Origin: Sinomonas atrocyanea
GTDB taxonomy: Bacteria > Actinomycetota > Actinomycetes > Actinomycetales > Micrococcaceae
Direction: 5' to 3'
DNA length: 64,000 nucleotides
Assembly (NCBI RefSeq): GCF_030811715.1
Contig: NZ_JAUSRH010000009.1
Coordinates: 104,740-168,739, forward strand
Positions within the stretch are counted from its first letter, which is position 1. The number at the start of each line of letters is the position of its first letter. The notes under the pieces are model-generated. The model was not told where the DNA came from and ran no database searches. It worked only from the letters and a program-made list of their open reading frames with translations. This document shows positions 27,151 to 34,818 of the stretch, piece after piece. The translations under genes were made by a program, and so were the position numbers.

Positions 27151-27528
27151 TCAGCCGAGGGCGACCGTGAGCCCCGGGGAGTGGGTGAGGGTCGCGTGGA
27201 CGGGGCAGTGCTGGCCCGCGCGCAGGAGCGCGTCCCGGTGCTTCTCGCTGAGGCCCTCCGGGAGCACGAGCTCGGCGCGGATCTCACCCACCCGGCGCGG
27301 GCGGTTGGCCATGGTCCCGGACACTCTCACGCTGACCTCGCCCGGGAGGTCGATCCCGTTGCGCTCGGCGTAGTCCACCACCGTCCACAGGACACACGAG
27401 CTCAGCGAGGCCAGCAGCAGCTCGCTCGGGCGCAGGCCCGGGTCCGAGACGACGGTCGTGCTGCCCGTGGACACGGTGAACTGCTCGGTCCCGGTGCGGG
27501 TCGCGGTGGCGGTGTAGGAGTCGGCCAT
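27151..27528 (-). CDS. OsmC/Ohr family protein
   Basis: The 125-residue protein has the two conserved redox cysteines of OsmC-type peroxiredoxin-like proteins: LASLSSCVLWTVVDYAERNG and AGQHCPVHATL. It should reduce organic hydroperoxides, although members of the YhfA-like branch have unknown substrates. The ATG at 27528 (GAAGGGAAAC upstream) is chosen over an upstream in-frame ATG that would lie in the permease 3' end. It is 46 bases behind the amino acid permease gene on the same strand, so may be co-transcribed. Confidence 0.88.
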   Translation of the reverse strand: MADSYTATATRTGTEQFTVSTGSTTVVSDPGLRPSELLLASLSSCVLWTVVDYAERNGIDLPGEVSVRVSGTMANRPRRVGEIRAELVLPEGLSEKHRDALLRAGQHCPVHATLTHSPGLTVALG

Positions 27529-27574
27529 GGGGTTTCCCTTCGGTTGGCGGGGAGGGTGAGAAGGCGAGTGGAGC

Positions 27575-28933
27575 TCAGCGGGCGAGGCCACGCCGTCGTC
27601 CGCGCGCGTACTGGACCGCAGCGGCTGCCGCGCCGACCACGAGCCAGCCCGCGCCGACGAGGAGCGCGTTCTGGTTCGCGAACGCGACGATCACGGCCAG
27701 CACGGCGATCGCGAGCGCGGGGACGGCCACGTGCACGAGCCGGCGGGTGCTGCGGCGGCGCACGGCGAAGTAGCCGATGACCGAGGCGTGCAGGAGCAGG
27801 AACGCGCTCAGCGCACCGATCGAGACGGTCGAGGCGAGCAGGTCGAGTCCGTCGGGCTCGTAGGCGGCCCACACGGCGAGGACGAGGGTGACCGCGGTGA
27901 CGAGCGCCGTGGCGAGGATGGGCGAGCCGGTGCGTGCGCCGACGCGCGAGAAGGCGCGGGGGAAGCGGCCGTCGCGCGCCATGGTCATGACCACGCGGGA
28001 GCCGGCCGCCAGGCCCATCATGCCGGCGAAGCTCGCACCGATCGCCTTGGCGACCGCCAGCAGCGTGGCGAGCCACGGCGCGACCTGGGAGCGGACCACG
28101 TCGTAGAACAGGGTGCCCTCGGCGGACGGGTCCACGGCGAGGTCGGCCGGCGTCGCGGTGGTGAGGAGCTGGATCACGTAGCTCTGGAGGAAGAAGAGGA
28201 TGCCGGCGGCCACGAGGCACGCGAGCATAGCCTTCCCCACCACCTTGGCCGCTCCGGCGGTCTCCTCCGCGAAGGTCGCGATCGCGTCGAAGCCCAGGTA
28301 CGCCATGGCCGCGACCGAGACCGTGCCGATGACCGCCGTCGCTGAGAACCCGCTCACCCCGGCGAAGGGCGCGGCGAGGCTCTGCCGTGCCCCCGAGGTG
28401 GCGAGCACCGCGAGCGCTCCCACGAGCACGACGGCGAGGACCGCGACCTCGGCGAGGACGACGGCGGCCGCGGCCCGGGCGATCGTCTTGCCGCCCGCGA
28501 GGTTCACCGCCGTGGTGACGAGGACCGCGAGGGCGGTGAAGGCCCATGCCGGCACGGCGGGCAGGAACGAATGGAGCGCGTAGCCGGTGAAGAGGAACGC
28601 CACGCTGGGGATGAGGAGGTAGTCCAGCAGCACCATCCAGCCGGCGATGAAGCCCGCTGGGGCGCTCAGGCCTGCCGAGGCGTAGGAGTAGACCGAGCCG
28701 GCGCGGGGCACCGCGGCGGACATCTGGGCATAGGAGACCGCGGTGAGCGCCATGACGAGGGTCGCGACGATGTACACGGTGAGGCTCGCGCCCTGGCTCT
28801 TGGCGTAGATGGTGCCGAAGATGCCCACCGGGGCGGCCGGGCCGATGAACACGAGGCCGTTGCCGATGAGCTGGCGCAGGCCGAGCGATCGGGGGAGGGA
28901 GGTCTGGGGCGGGGTCTGCTGCTGGGCGGTCAC
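27575..28933 (-). CDS. APC-family amino acid permease
   Basis: The 452-residue permease has about twelve membrane helices. The first contains the APC substrate motif region LIGNGLVFIGPAAPVGIFG, and helix six has the conserved YLGFDAIATFAEET, typical of the ethanolamine/amino acid (YhdG/Eat-like) APC groups. It likely takes up an amino acid or amine in symport with H+. GTG 28933 was chosen; the frame is open upstream into the divergent H-NOX gene, so the exact start is not certain because GAGGGG is immediately next to it. Confidence 0.82.
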   Translation of the reverse strand: MTAQQQTPPQTSLPRSLGLRQLIGNGLVFIGPAAPVGIFGTIYAKSQGASLTVYIVATLVMALTAVSYAQMSAAVPRAGSVYSYASAGLSAPAGFIAGWMVLLDYLLIPSVAFLFTGYALHSFLPAVPAWAFTALAVLVTTAVNLAGGKTIARAAAAVVLAEVAVLAVVLVGALAVLATSGARQSLAAPFAGVSGFSATAVIGTVSVAAMAYLGFDAIATFAEETAGAAKVVGKAMLACLVAAGILFFLQSYVIQLLTTATPADLAVDPSAEGTLFYDVVRSQVAPWLATLLAVAKAIGASFAGMMGLAAGSRVVMTMARDGRFPRAFSRVGARTGSPILATALVTAVTLVLAVWAAYEPDGLDLLASTVSIGALSAFLLLHASVIGYFAVRRRSTRRLVHVAVPALAIAVLAVIVAFANQNALLVGAGWLVVGAAAAAVQYARGRRRGLAR

Positions 28934-29039
28934 CCCCTCGGCAACGGGTCGGGGGCGCGGCTCTATTCCTCGGCCGGCTCTTCTGAGTGCTTGCTCTGAG
29001 TTGCTGACGGCGGCGCCGGACCTGCCGATAGGGGAGGGG

Positions 29040-29591
29040 ATGAAGGGGATCATCTTCAATCTGCTCGAGGAAGCCATCGTGGAGCGCCACGGCGCCGACG
29101 CGTGGGACGGCCTGCTCGACGGCCTCGGCCTGGACGGGGTCTACACCTCGCTCGGCAGCTATCCCGACACCGAGGTGTACCGGATCGTCGAGGGCGCCGC
29201 CGCCCTCGACGGCAGGAGCCCGGCCGAGACGCTGCGCTGGTTCGGCCGCCAGGCGCTGGCGCTGATGGCGGGACGGTACCCGGCCTACTTCGCGGCGCAC
29301 ACGAACGCGCTGCCCTTCCTGCTCAGCGTCAACAGCATGATCCATCCGGAGGTTCGCAAGGTCTATCCCGGCGCTGACGTGCCCACCTTCGGGTTCCGCA
29401 CCGAACCGTCCGGGGCGCTGCTGATGACCTACGACTCCCCGCGGCGCCTCTGCGCCCTCGCGCACGGGTTCATCGACGGCGCGGCCGAGCACTTCGGGGA
29501 GACCGCGGAGGTGGAGCACCTCGAGTGCCTGCACCGGGGCGCCAGCGCGTGCCTGTGCCGGGTCACCTTCCGCCGCGCCGAGGCAGTGTGA
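29040..29591 (+). CDS. H-NOX heme nitric oxide sensor
   Basis: The 183-residue H-NOX (HNOB) domain protein has every heme-binding landmark at canonical positions: proximal His102 (VNSMIHPEV), Pro115, and the propionate-binding Y131-x-S133-x-R135. Position 140, a Tyr in O2-binding H-NOX proteins, is Leu here, which predicts NO rather than O2 binding. Cys138, His160, Cys163, Cys171 and Cys173 match the zinc/redox cluster described in some bacterial H-NOX proteins. It starts at ATG 29040 behind an AGGGG run, and its stop overlaps the start of a GGDEF-EAL gene, its likely partner. Confidence 0.93.
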   Translation: MKGIIFNLLEEAIVERHGADAWDGLLDGLGLDGVYTSLGSYPDTEVYRIVEGAAALDGRSPAETLRWFGRQALALMAGRYPAYFAAHTNALPFLLSVNSMIHPEVRKVYPGADVPTFGFRTEPSGALLMTYDSPRRLCALAHGFIDGAAEHFGETAEVEHLECLHRGASACLCRVTFRRAEAV

Positions 29592-31672
29592 GCGGGATGG
29601 CCGAGCCGCACGAGGCGCAGATCGTCGCCCTCCAGCGTCGCCTCGACCGCGAGCGGCGGACCCGCCTCGCCGCGGAGGCGATTGCTGAGCGGGGGCTGCG
29701 GGAGCTCTACGACCGGCAGCAGCAGCTGGGCCTGCTCGAGGCCGTCGCCGATGCGGCCAACCAGTCGAGCACCGTGGCCGAGGCCCTGCAGTACGGGGTC
29801 CGGACCGTGTGCGAGTTCACCGACTGGCAGATCGGCCACGCCTACCTGCTCGACGAGGGCGGCCTGAGCATGAAGCCCACGTCCGTCTGGCATGGTGTCG
29901 AGGACGGCCGATTCACGGACTTCTACGGGGCCACCGAGGCCACCGGATTCGAGCTGGGGCGCGGCCTACCGGGCCGGGTCCTGGCCAGCGGCGCCCCGGC
30001 CTGGATCCCCGACATCGCCGCCGACACCGAGTTCCCCCGGGCCGAGGCGGCCCTGCGCGACGGGCTCCGCTCAGCGGTGGCGTTCCCGATCCTGCTGGGA
30101 ACGGAGGTCACCGCGGTCCTCGAGTTCTTCGCCGCCCACCCCCTCGAGCCCGACGAGACGCTCCTGCGCCTGCTGGCGAAGATCGGCGCGCAGCTGGGCC
30201 GGGTTGCGGAGCGCGAGCGCGCCCGGGACCGGCTCCTCCACGATGCCCTCCACGACGCACTCACCGGGCTGCCCAACCGCGCCCTGCTCGCGGACCGGCT
30301 CGCCCACGCCGTGGCCCGCACCGCACGCGACCAGGGGACCTCCTTCGCCGTCCTCTTCGCCGACCTGGACCGGTTCAAGCTCGTCAACGACAGCCTCGGC
30401 CACCCCGTCGGGGACGCCCTCATCACCGAGGTCGCCCGCCGGTGGGGCCAGTCGCTGCGCCCCGGGGACACGCTGGCCCGGATCGGCGGCGATGAGTTCA
30501 CCGTTTTGCTGGACGGGATCGAGGACGTCAATGACGCCGTGCGCACCGCGGCCGGCATGATGGAGGCCCTGGCCGAGCCGGTCCTCATCGGCGGGCAGCA
30601 GCTGTTCATCAGCGCGAGCATCGGCATCGCCACCAGCACCATGGGGTACGACTCGGCCGACGAGATCCTCCGCCACGCGGATCTGGCCATGTACCGCGCG
30701 AAGGTGCTGGGCAAGAGCCGGTACGAGATCTACGACCCGGTGATGCACGAGCTGGCCGTGGGCCGCCTCTCCCTCGAATCCAGGCTGCGCCAGGCTCTGC
30801 ACGAGGAGGAGTTCGTCCTGCACTACCAGCCGATCGTCTCCTTGGAGGACGGGGCGATGGTCGGGGTCGAGGCGCTCGTCCGGTGGCGCAAATCGGAGTC
30901 TGAGCTGGTCTACCCGGACCAGTTCATCCCGGTGGCGGAGGAGACCGGGATCATCGTCTTCCTCGGCCTCTGGGTGCTGCGCGAGGCGTGCCGGACGATG
31001 GTGCGCTGGCAGCAGGAGTTCCCCCGCGACCCGGCCCTCACGGTGGCCGTCAACGTCTCCGCCCGGCAGTTCGGCCAGCACGACTTCGTCGAGCAGGTGA
31101 GCCGGGTCCTGGCCGAGACCGGCATCCGCCCCGACACGGTCAAGCTCGAGATCACCGAGAGCGTGTCCATGATGGACACCGAGTACACGGTCGAGGTCCT
31201 CACCCAGCTCCAGCGCCTCGGGGTGTGCGTGAGCATCGACGACTTCGGCACCGGCTACTCGTCGCTCGCGTACCTGCACAGCTTCCCGATGGACACGCTC
31301 AAGATCGACAGGTCCTTCGTCGCGCAGCTCGACCGGGGCGACCAGGGCCGGCAGATCGTGGGGACCATCATGAACCTGGCCCGGGACCTGAAGATCCGGG
31401 TCATCGCGGAGGGGGCCGAGACGTCCGAGCACGTGGCGGAGCTCAAGACGCTGGGGTGCGACTTCGCGCAGGGCTACTACTTCTCCCGGCCCGTCGAGCC
31501 CGCCGTCATCTCGGGCCTGCTTGCGGCGCAGCCCGAGCCCGGTCGCTCAGCCCAGAGACTGCTGGATCGCGAGGCAGGCGGCCCCCCGCGCCCAGAGGTT
31601 CACATCGGCGGAGTCGACGCGCAGCCTCTCGAGCGCCCGGGCGCCCTCGAAGGCGCAGTCGCGCAGGCTTGA
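29588..31672 (+). CDS. GAF-GGDEF-EAL cyclic di-GMP enzyme
   Basis: The 694-residue protein has a coiled N-terminus, a GAF domain (~45-210), a GGDEF domain with intact GGDEF at 300-304 and the inhibitory RxxD site RPGD at 291-294, and an EAL domain with EAL at 428-430, NVSARQ, LEITES, SIDDFGTGYSSL (DD at 551-552), LKIDRSF and AEGAET. Both synthesis and breakdown of c-di-GMP therefore look possible. GTG 29588 overlaps the H-NOX stop (GTGA); ATG 29597 is an alternative. It is probably switched by H-NOX. The last ~42 codons overlap the convergent ROK gene and extend beyond the EAL fold. Confidence 0.92.
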   Translation: MSGMAEPHEAQIVALQRRLDRERRTRLAAEAIAERGLRELYDRQQQLGLLEAVADAANQSSTVAEALQYGVRTVCEFTDWQIGHAYLLDEGGLSMKPTSVWHGVEDGRFTDFYGATEATGFELGRGLPGRVLASGAPAWIPDIAADTEFPRAEAALRDGLRSAVAFPILLGTEVTAVLEFFAAHPLEPDETLLRLLAKIGAQLGRVAERERARDRLLHDALHDALTGLPNRALLADRLAHAVARTARDQGTSFAVLFADLDRFKLVNDSLGHPVGDALITEVARRWGQSLRPGDTLARIGGDEFTVLLDGIEDVNDAVRTAAGMMEALAEPVLIGGQQLFISASIGIATSTMGYDSADEILRHADLAMYRAKVLGKSRYEIYDPVMHELAVGRLSLESRLRQALHEEEFVLHYQPIVSLEDGAMVGVEALVRWRKSESELVYPDQFIPVAEETGIIVFLGLWVLREACRTMVRWQQEFPRDPALTVAVNVSARQFGQHDFVEQVSRVLAETGIRPDTVKLEITESVSMMDTEYTVEVLTQLQRLGVCVSIDDFGTGYSSLAYLHSFPMDTLKIDRSFVAQLDRGDQGRQIVGTIMNLARDLKIRVIAEGAETSEHVAELKTLGCDFAQGYYFSRPVEPAVISGLLAAQPEPGRSAQRLLDREAGGPPRPEVHIGGVDAQPLERPGALEGAVAQA

Positions 31673-32713
31673 GGTGATGCCTTCGGAGAGCAGGTCGTGG
31701 GCGGCGATGCCCTCGCCTGAGAGGAGGATCAGCTCGGGGGCGAGGATGTTGTCGAGGACGGCCAGGCCCCGGCCGATCCACTCGCCGGCGCTGTGGAAGG
31801 CGCGTCGGGCGGTCCGCTTCGTTGCGCCCTCGCCGTTGCGCGCGAGGTCCGCCGCTGTGCCGACGTCGGGCACCCCGGCCGCCCGGGAGATCGCGTCGTC
31901 GCCCGCGAGCGCCTCGAGGCAGCCGCGGCGTCCACAGTGGCACTGGGGCCCGTTCGGCAGGAGTGGGATGTGGCCGAACTCGCCCGCGAGCCCCTCGGCG
32001 CCGTCGTACAGGCGGCCGCCGATCACGAGGCCGAGCCCGACCCCGGGTCCGAGGGTGACCACTGCGAAGTCCTCGGCCTCCCGTCCCGCGCCGAAGAGGT
32101 ACTCGGCCACGGCGAGGGTGTTGACGTCGTTGTGCACGCTCACGGGGAGGCCGCTCGCCCGGCTGAGGGGGGTCGCGATGTCGACCTCGTGCCAGCCGAG
32201 GATGGGGGAGAACCGGCAGGTGCCCGAGGGCGGGTCCACGTGCCCGCTGACGCCGACGCCGATGCCGAGCGTGCGCTCGCGGGACCCGGGGACCTCGGCC
32301 AGGAGGCCGTCGGCCAGCTCGGCGACCGCAGCCAGCGCCTCCTCGGGGCCCGGATGGTCGAGCTCGAGTTCGCGGCGCGCGACCACCTTGGCGCCGAGGT
32401 CGGTCAGGACCCCCGAGATGACGCGCGGACCGATCTTGATCCCCACGGCGCACAGCTTCTCGACCGCCACACGGAGGACGCGACGCGGCCTCCCACGACC
32501 TGCTGGGGCTGCGGGGGACTCGGTGACGTAGCCGCTGTCGATGAGCGGCTTCAGGGTCCGGGTGACCGTCGACTGGTCGAGCGAGGCGAGCGCGGCCAGG
32601 TCGGCACGGGTGAGCGGCTCGTTGCGGAGGAGCAGGGAGAAGAGCTCTGCGCGGTGCGAATCCTTCACCGCCGGAAGGTGGAAGGCCAGTCGGCCGCCTG
32701 CCTCCATACCCAT
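31547..32713 (-). CDS. ROK-family transcriptional repressor
   Basis: The 388-residue protein combines an N-terminal winged helix (NEPLTRADLAALASLDQSTVTRTLKPLIDSGYV) with a ROK sugar-kinase-like domain: LGIGVGVSGHVDP, HNDVNTLAVAEYLFGAG, LGPGVGLGLVIGG, and the zinc signature CHCGRRGCLEALAG. This is the NagC/XylR/Mlc arrangement, so it should bind a sugar ligand and repress nearby genes, presumably the GH27 and GH13 glycosidases next to it. It starts at ATG 32713 behind TTGAGG. Its 3' end overlaps the convergent c-di-GMP gene by 126 bases. Confidence 0.9.
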   Translation of the reverse strand: MGMEAGGRLAFHLPAVKDSHRAELFSLLLRNEPLTRADLAALASLDQSTVTRTLKPLIDSGYVTESPAAPAGRGRPRRVLRVAVEKLCAVGIKIGPRVISGVLTDLGAKVVARRELELDHPGPEEALAAVAELADGLLAEVPGSRERTLGIGVGVSGHVDPPSGTCRFSPILGWHEVDIATPLSRASGLPVSVHNDVNTLAVAEYLFGAGREAEDFAVVTLGPGVGLGLVIGGRLYDGAEGLAGEFGHIPLLPNGPQCHCGRRGCLEALAGDDAISRAAGVPDVGTAADLARNGEGATKRTARRAFHSAGEWIGRGLAVLDNILAPELILLSGEGIAAHDLLSEGITSSLRDCAFEGARALERLRVDSADVNLWARGAACLAIQQSLG

Positions 32714-32799
32714 GGCCTCAACTCTATCCGCAGGGGCAGCCGCCCCTCCCACGGGCGGCTCCCGGTGGGGCCGCCCGCGGGAGCGGGGGCACGGTGCTG

Positions 32800-34701
32800 C
32801 TAGACGCCCAGCTCGATCCAGTTCAGGTTCACGGCGCCCACGTCGGAGCGGCCGCGGCCGAGGGTAATGAGGTTGTCGCCGGCGTCGAGAGTGATCCGAG
32901 CGGTCGCCACGCCCCACGTGTCCCAGCTGGCCAGCGCGGGGAAGTCGACGTGCTTCGGCCCGTCGACGACCGAGTGGTCGGCCTTCTCCGCGGAGACGGT
33001 CAGGGTGCTCGTCGCGCCGGTGGCGTTCGCGTAGCGGTACCGGATCGTGTATTCGCCGCGGTGCGTGGCCCGGACGGCGAAGGTCACGAGGGGATCCGCG
33101 CTGCCGGCGGCGGCCGCGAGGCCGTCGACGAAGCCGCTGCCGTCGAAGCCGGCGTGGTCATTGTTGAAGCCGGCGCCGCCTCCCCAGGCCGCATAGGCGG
33201 CGGGGTAGCGGGTGGCGCCGCGGACCTTGAGCGGGGTGACCCTGAAGAGGGCGGAGGCATGCGGGGCGAGCGTCGCCGAGGCCTCGGTCCGCACGCCGAG
33301 GTCCCTGTGGGCCCACAGGTCGCGGACGTTCGCGGGGGCGGCGAGGCCGAGGTCCTTGACGAAGTCGATGGTCTTGGTCTGGGTGGCGCTGTCCGAGCGG
33401 TTGAAGAGCGCCACGGCCCAGGACCCGTCGGGGAGCTGGCCGGCCCAGCGCTCGCTGTCCCGCGAGCCGGGGTCGACCGAGTAGGGGGTGCCGGAGCGGT
33501 AGAGCGGCTTGCCGACCAGGCCCTCCTGGTTCAGCCGGAGCACGTCCTTGTTGGTGTAGACCCAGGCGTTGTTACCGATCTGCTGGTACGTGTCGGCGAT
33601 GGCCAGCGGAGAGCCGGCGATGACCATGAGGTTCATCATGGTCCGGCGCTCGTCGTCGCTCGCGAAGGTGCTGGCGCGCATGAAGTCGCCGTCGAGGATC
33701 AGCTGCCCGCGCCCGTTGCGGTGCGACCAGCCGGTGAAACCGGAGAAGGGGTTGAACCAGTTGGGCCAGGCATCCTGCCAGCTCTGGCGGCCGCCGCTGA
33801 GCCGGTCCCAGCCGCCGCGGTCGGCGTCGGCGTCGATCCGGACGAGGTCTCCGTTGGCGAGCTCGGCGGAGGCGTCGTCGAACAGGTGGGGCATCACGAG
33901 CGAGACTTCGAGGTCCTCGCCCGCGGCCTCGTTGATCCAGGCCAGGGCCGTCTCGTAGTTGGCGCGCCCATGCGGGGCGTTGACCCGCCCGATGTTGGCG
34001 TCCATCCCGTTCTCGTACCAGGAGAGGAAGTCGATGCGCAGGTACGGGACCCGGAGGCGCTTGAAGTACGCGACGTAGCCCTGCAGGTACTCCTTGGCGC
34101 CGGGACGGGTCACGTCCAGCCAGTAGAGGCTGTTGCCGCCGATGTCCTTGGCGAAGAAGTCGTCCGGAGCAACGATGTCCGCGATCCTGATGTCGGGCCG
34201 CCCCGCCACGGTCTTTGAGGGGTCCTCGACGGCGGCCTTGTGGACCCAGAGCGGGTTGTAGTAGACCCCGAGCTTCATGCCCCGTTCGGCCAGATAGTGG
34301 GACCAATAGGCCCAGTCGTGCTTCCAGGAGTCGTTGTAGCTGACGATGTAGCCGTTGGGCGTGGTGCGGCTCGAGCCCTCGATCCATCCGTCGGTGCAGG
34401 CCATGTCGTAGCCGTAGGGGGCGAGGTCGGAGGCGAGCCAGTCGATGTTCGCCTTCCACTCGTCCTCGGGGATGGGGGCGTTGTGCGGGAAGGCGTAGCC
34501 GTAGATGTTCCAGTACCGCGGGCCTGCGCCCCGCCGGGTGAAGACGCTGTTGCGGCTGGCGAGCCGCAGCGGCGGCGCCGGGGCGGGAGGCACTCGGAGG
34601 TCCGCGGACGCGGCGCGGGCAGGGGCTTCGACAGCGGCCGTGCAGGCGAGCGCGGCCGCGCCCCCGAAGGCCAGGAGGGAGCGCCGGGACAGGTTCTTCA
34701 T
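32800..34701 (-). CDS. Secreted GH27 + CBM35 glycosidase, probably isomalto-dextranase
   Basis: The 633-residue enzyme starts with a Tat-type signal (LSRRSLLAFGGAAALA, cleavage near ARA-AS at ~30). Residues ~60-390 form a GH27 barrel; D224 in YLRIDFLSWY is the likely nucleophile and the D290/D292 cluster in VRIDADADRGGWD holds the acid/base. A beta domain follows and the last ~130 residues look like CBM35. GH27 is mostly alpha-galactosidases, but the isomalto-dextranase of Arthrobacter globiformis is GH27 with this size and a C-terminal CBM35. The divergent oligo-1,6-glucosidase supports that activity: isomaltose release from dextran. Alpha-galactosidase remains the alternative. Confidence 0.8.
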   Translation of the reverse strand: MKNLSRRSLLAFGGAAALACTAAVEAPARAASADLRVPPAPAPPLRLASRNSVFTRRGAGPRYWNIYGYAFPHNAPIPEDEWKANIDWLASDLAPYGYDMACTDGWIEGSSRTTPNGYIVSYNDSWKHDWAYWSHYLAERGMKLGVYYNPLWVHKAAVEDPSKTVAGRPDIRIADIVAPDDFFAKDIGGNSLYWLDVTRPGAKEYLQGYVAYFKRLRVPYLRIDFLSWYENGMDANIGRVNAPHGRANYETALAWINEAAGEDLEVSLVMPHLFDDASAELANGDLVRIDADADRGGWDRLSGGRQSWQDAWPNWFNPFSGFTGWSHRNGRGQLILDGDFMRASTFASDDERRTMMNLMVIAGSPLAIADTYQQIGNNAWVYTNKDVLRLNQEGLVGKPLYRSGTPYSVDPGSRDSERWAGQLPDGSWAVALFNRSDSATQTKTIDFVKDLGLAAPANVRDLWAHRDLGVRTEASATLAPHASALFRVTPLKVRGATRYPAAYAAWGGGAGFNNDHAGFDGSGFVDGLAAAAGSADPLVTFAVRATHRGEYTIRYRYANATGATSTLTVSAEKADHSVVDGPKHVDFPALASWDTWGVATARITLDAGDNLITLGRGRSDVGAVNLNWIELGV

Positions 34702-34742
34702 CGATCAGTCCTTTGGGAGGGGTTGCGGTCCCCACAGTCTGC

Positions 34743-34772
34743 TTGGGAGCATATAAATGCGTCAAGCATAAA
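34743..34772 (+). promoter_or_regulatory. AT-rich divergent promoter region, GH27/GH13
   Basis: The 117 bases between the divergent glycosidase genes contain an unusual AT block. On the plus strand TTGGGA (34743-34748) and CATAAA (34767-34772) with 18-base spacing form a plausible promoter for the GH13 gene. A/T-rich tracts here and an inverted repeat CGTTC/GAACG (34782-34798) could be the ROK operator. Confidence 0.45.
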
Positions 34773-34818
34773 AATAAAAGGCGTTCGGTTTCTGAACGGA
34801 CGCCGCCAAGGAGAAGCC

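Noticed and set aside
28809..29039. Longer start for the H-NOX protein
   Set aside because: The upstream residues are Arg/Pro-rich, overlap the divergent permease gene, and H-NOX proteins start MKGIIF-like; numbering from 29040 puts all heme residues at canonical positions.
32800..34701. Plain alpha-galactosidase assignment
   Set aside because: GH27 fold is accepted, but the CBM35 tail, size and alpha-1,6-glucosidase neighbour favour isomalto-dextranase; alpha-galactosidase is kept only as the alternative.
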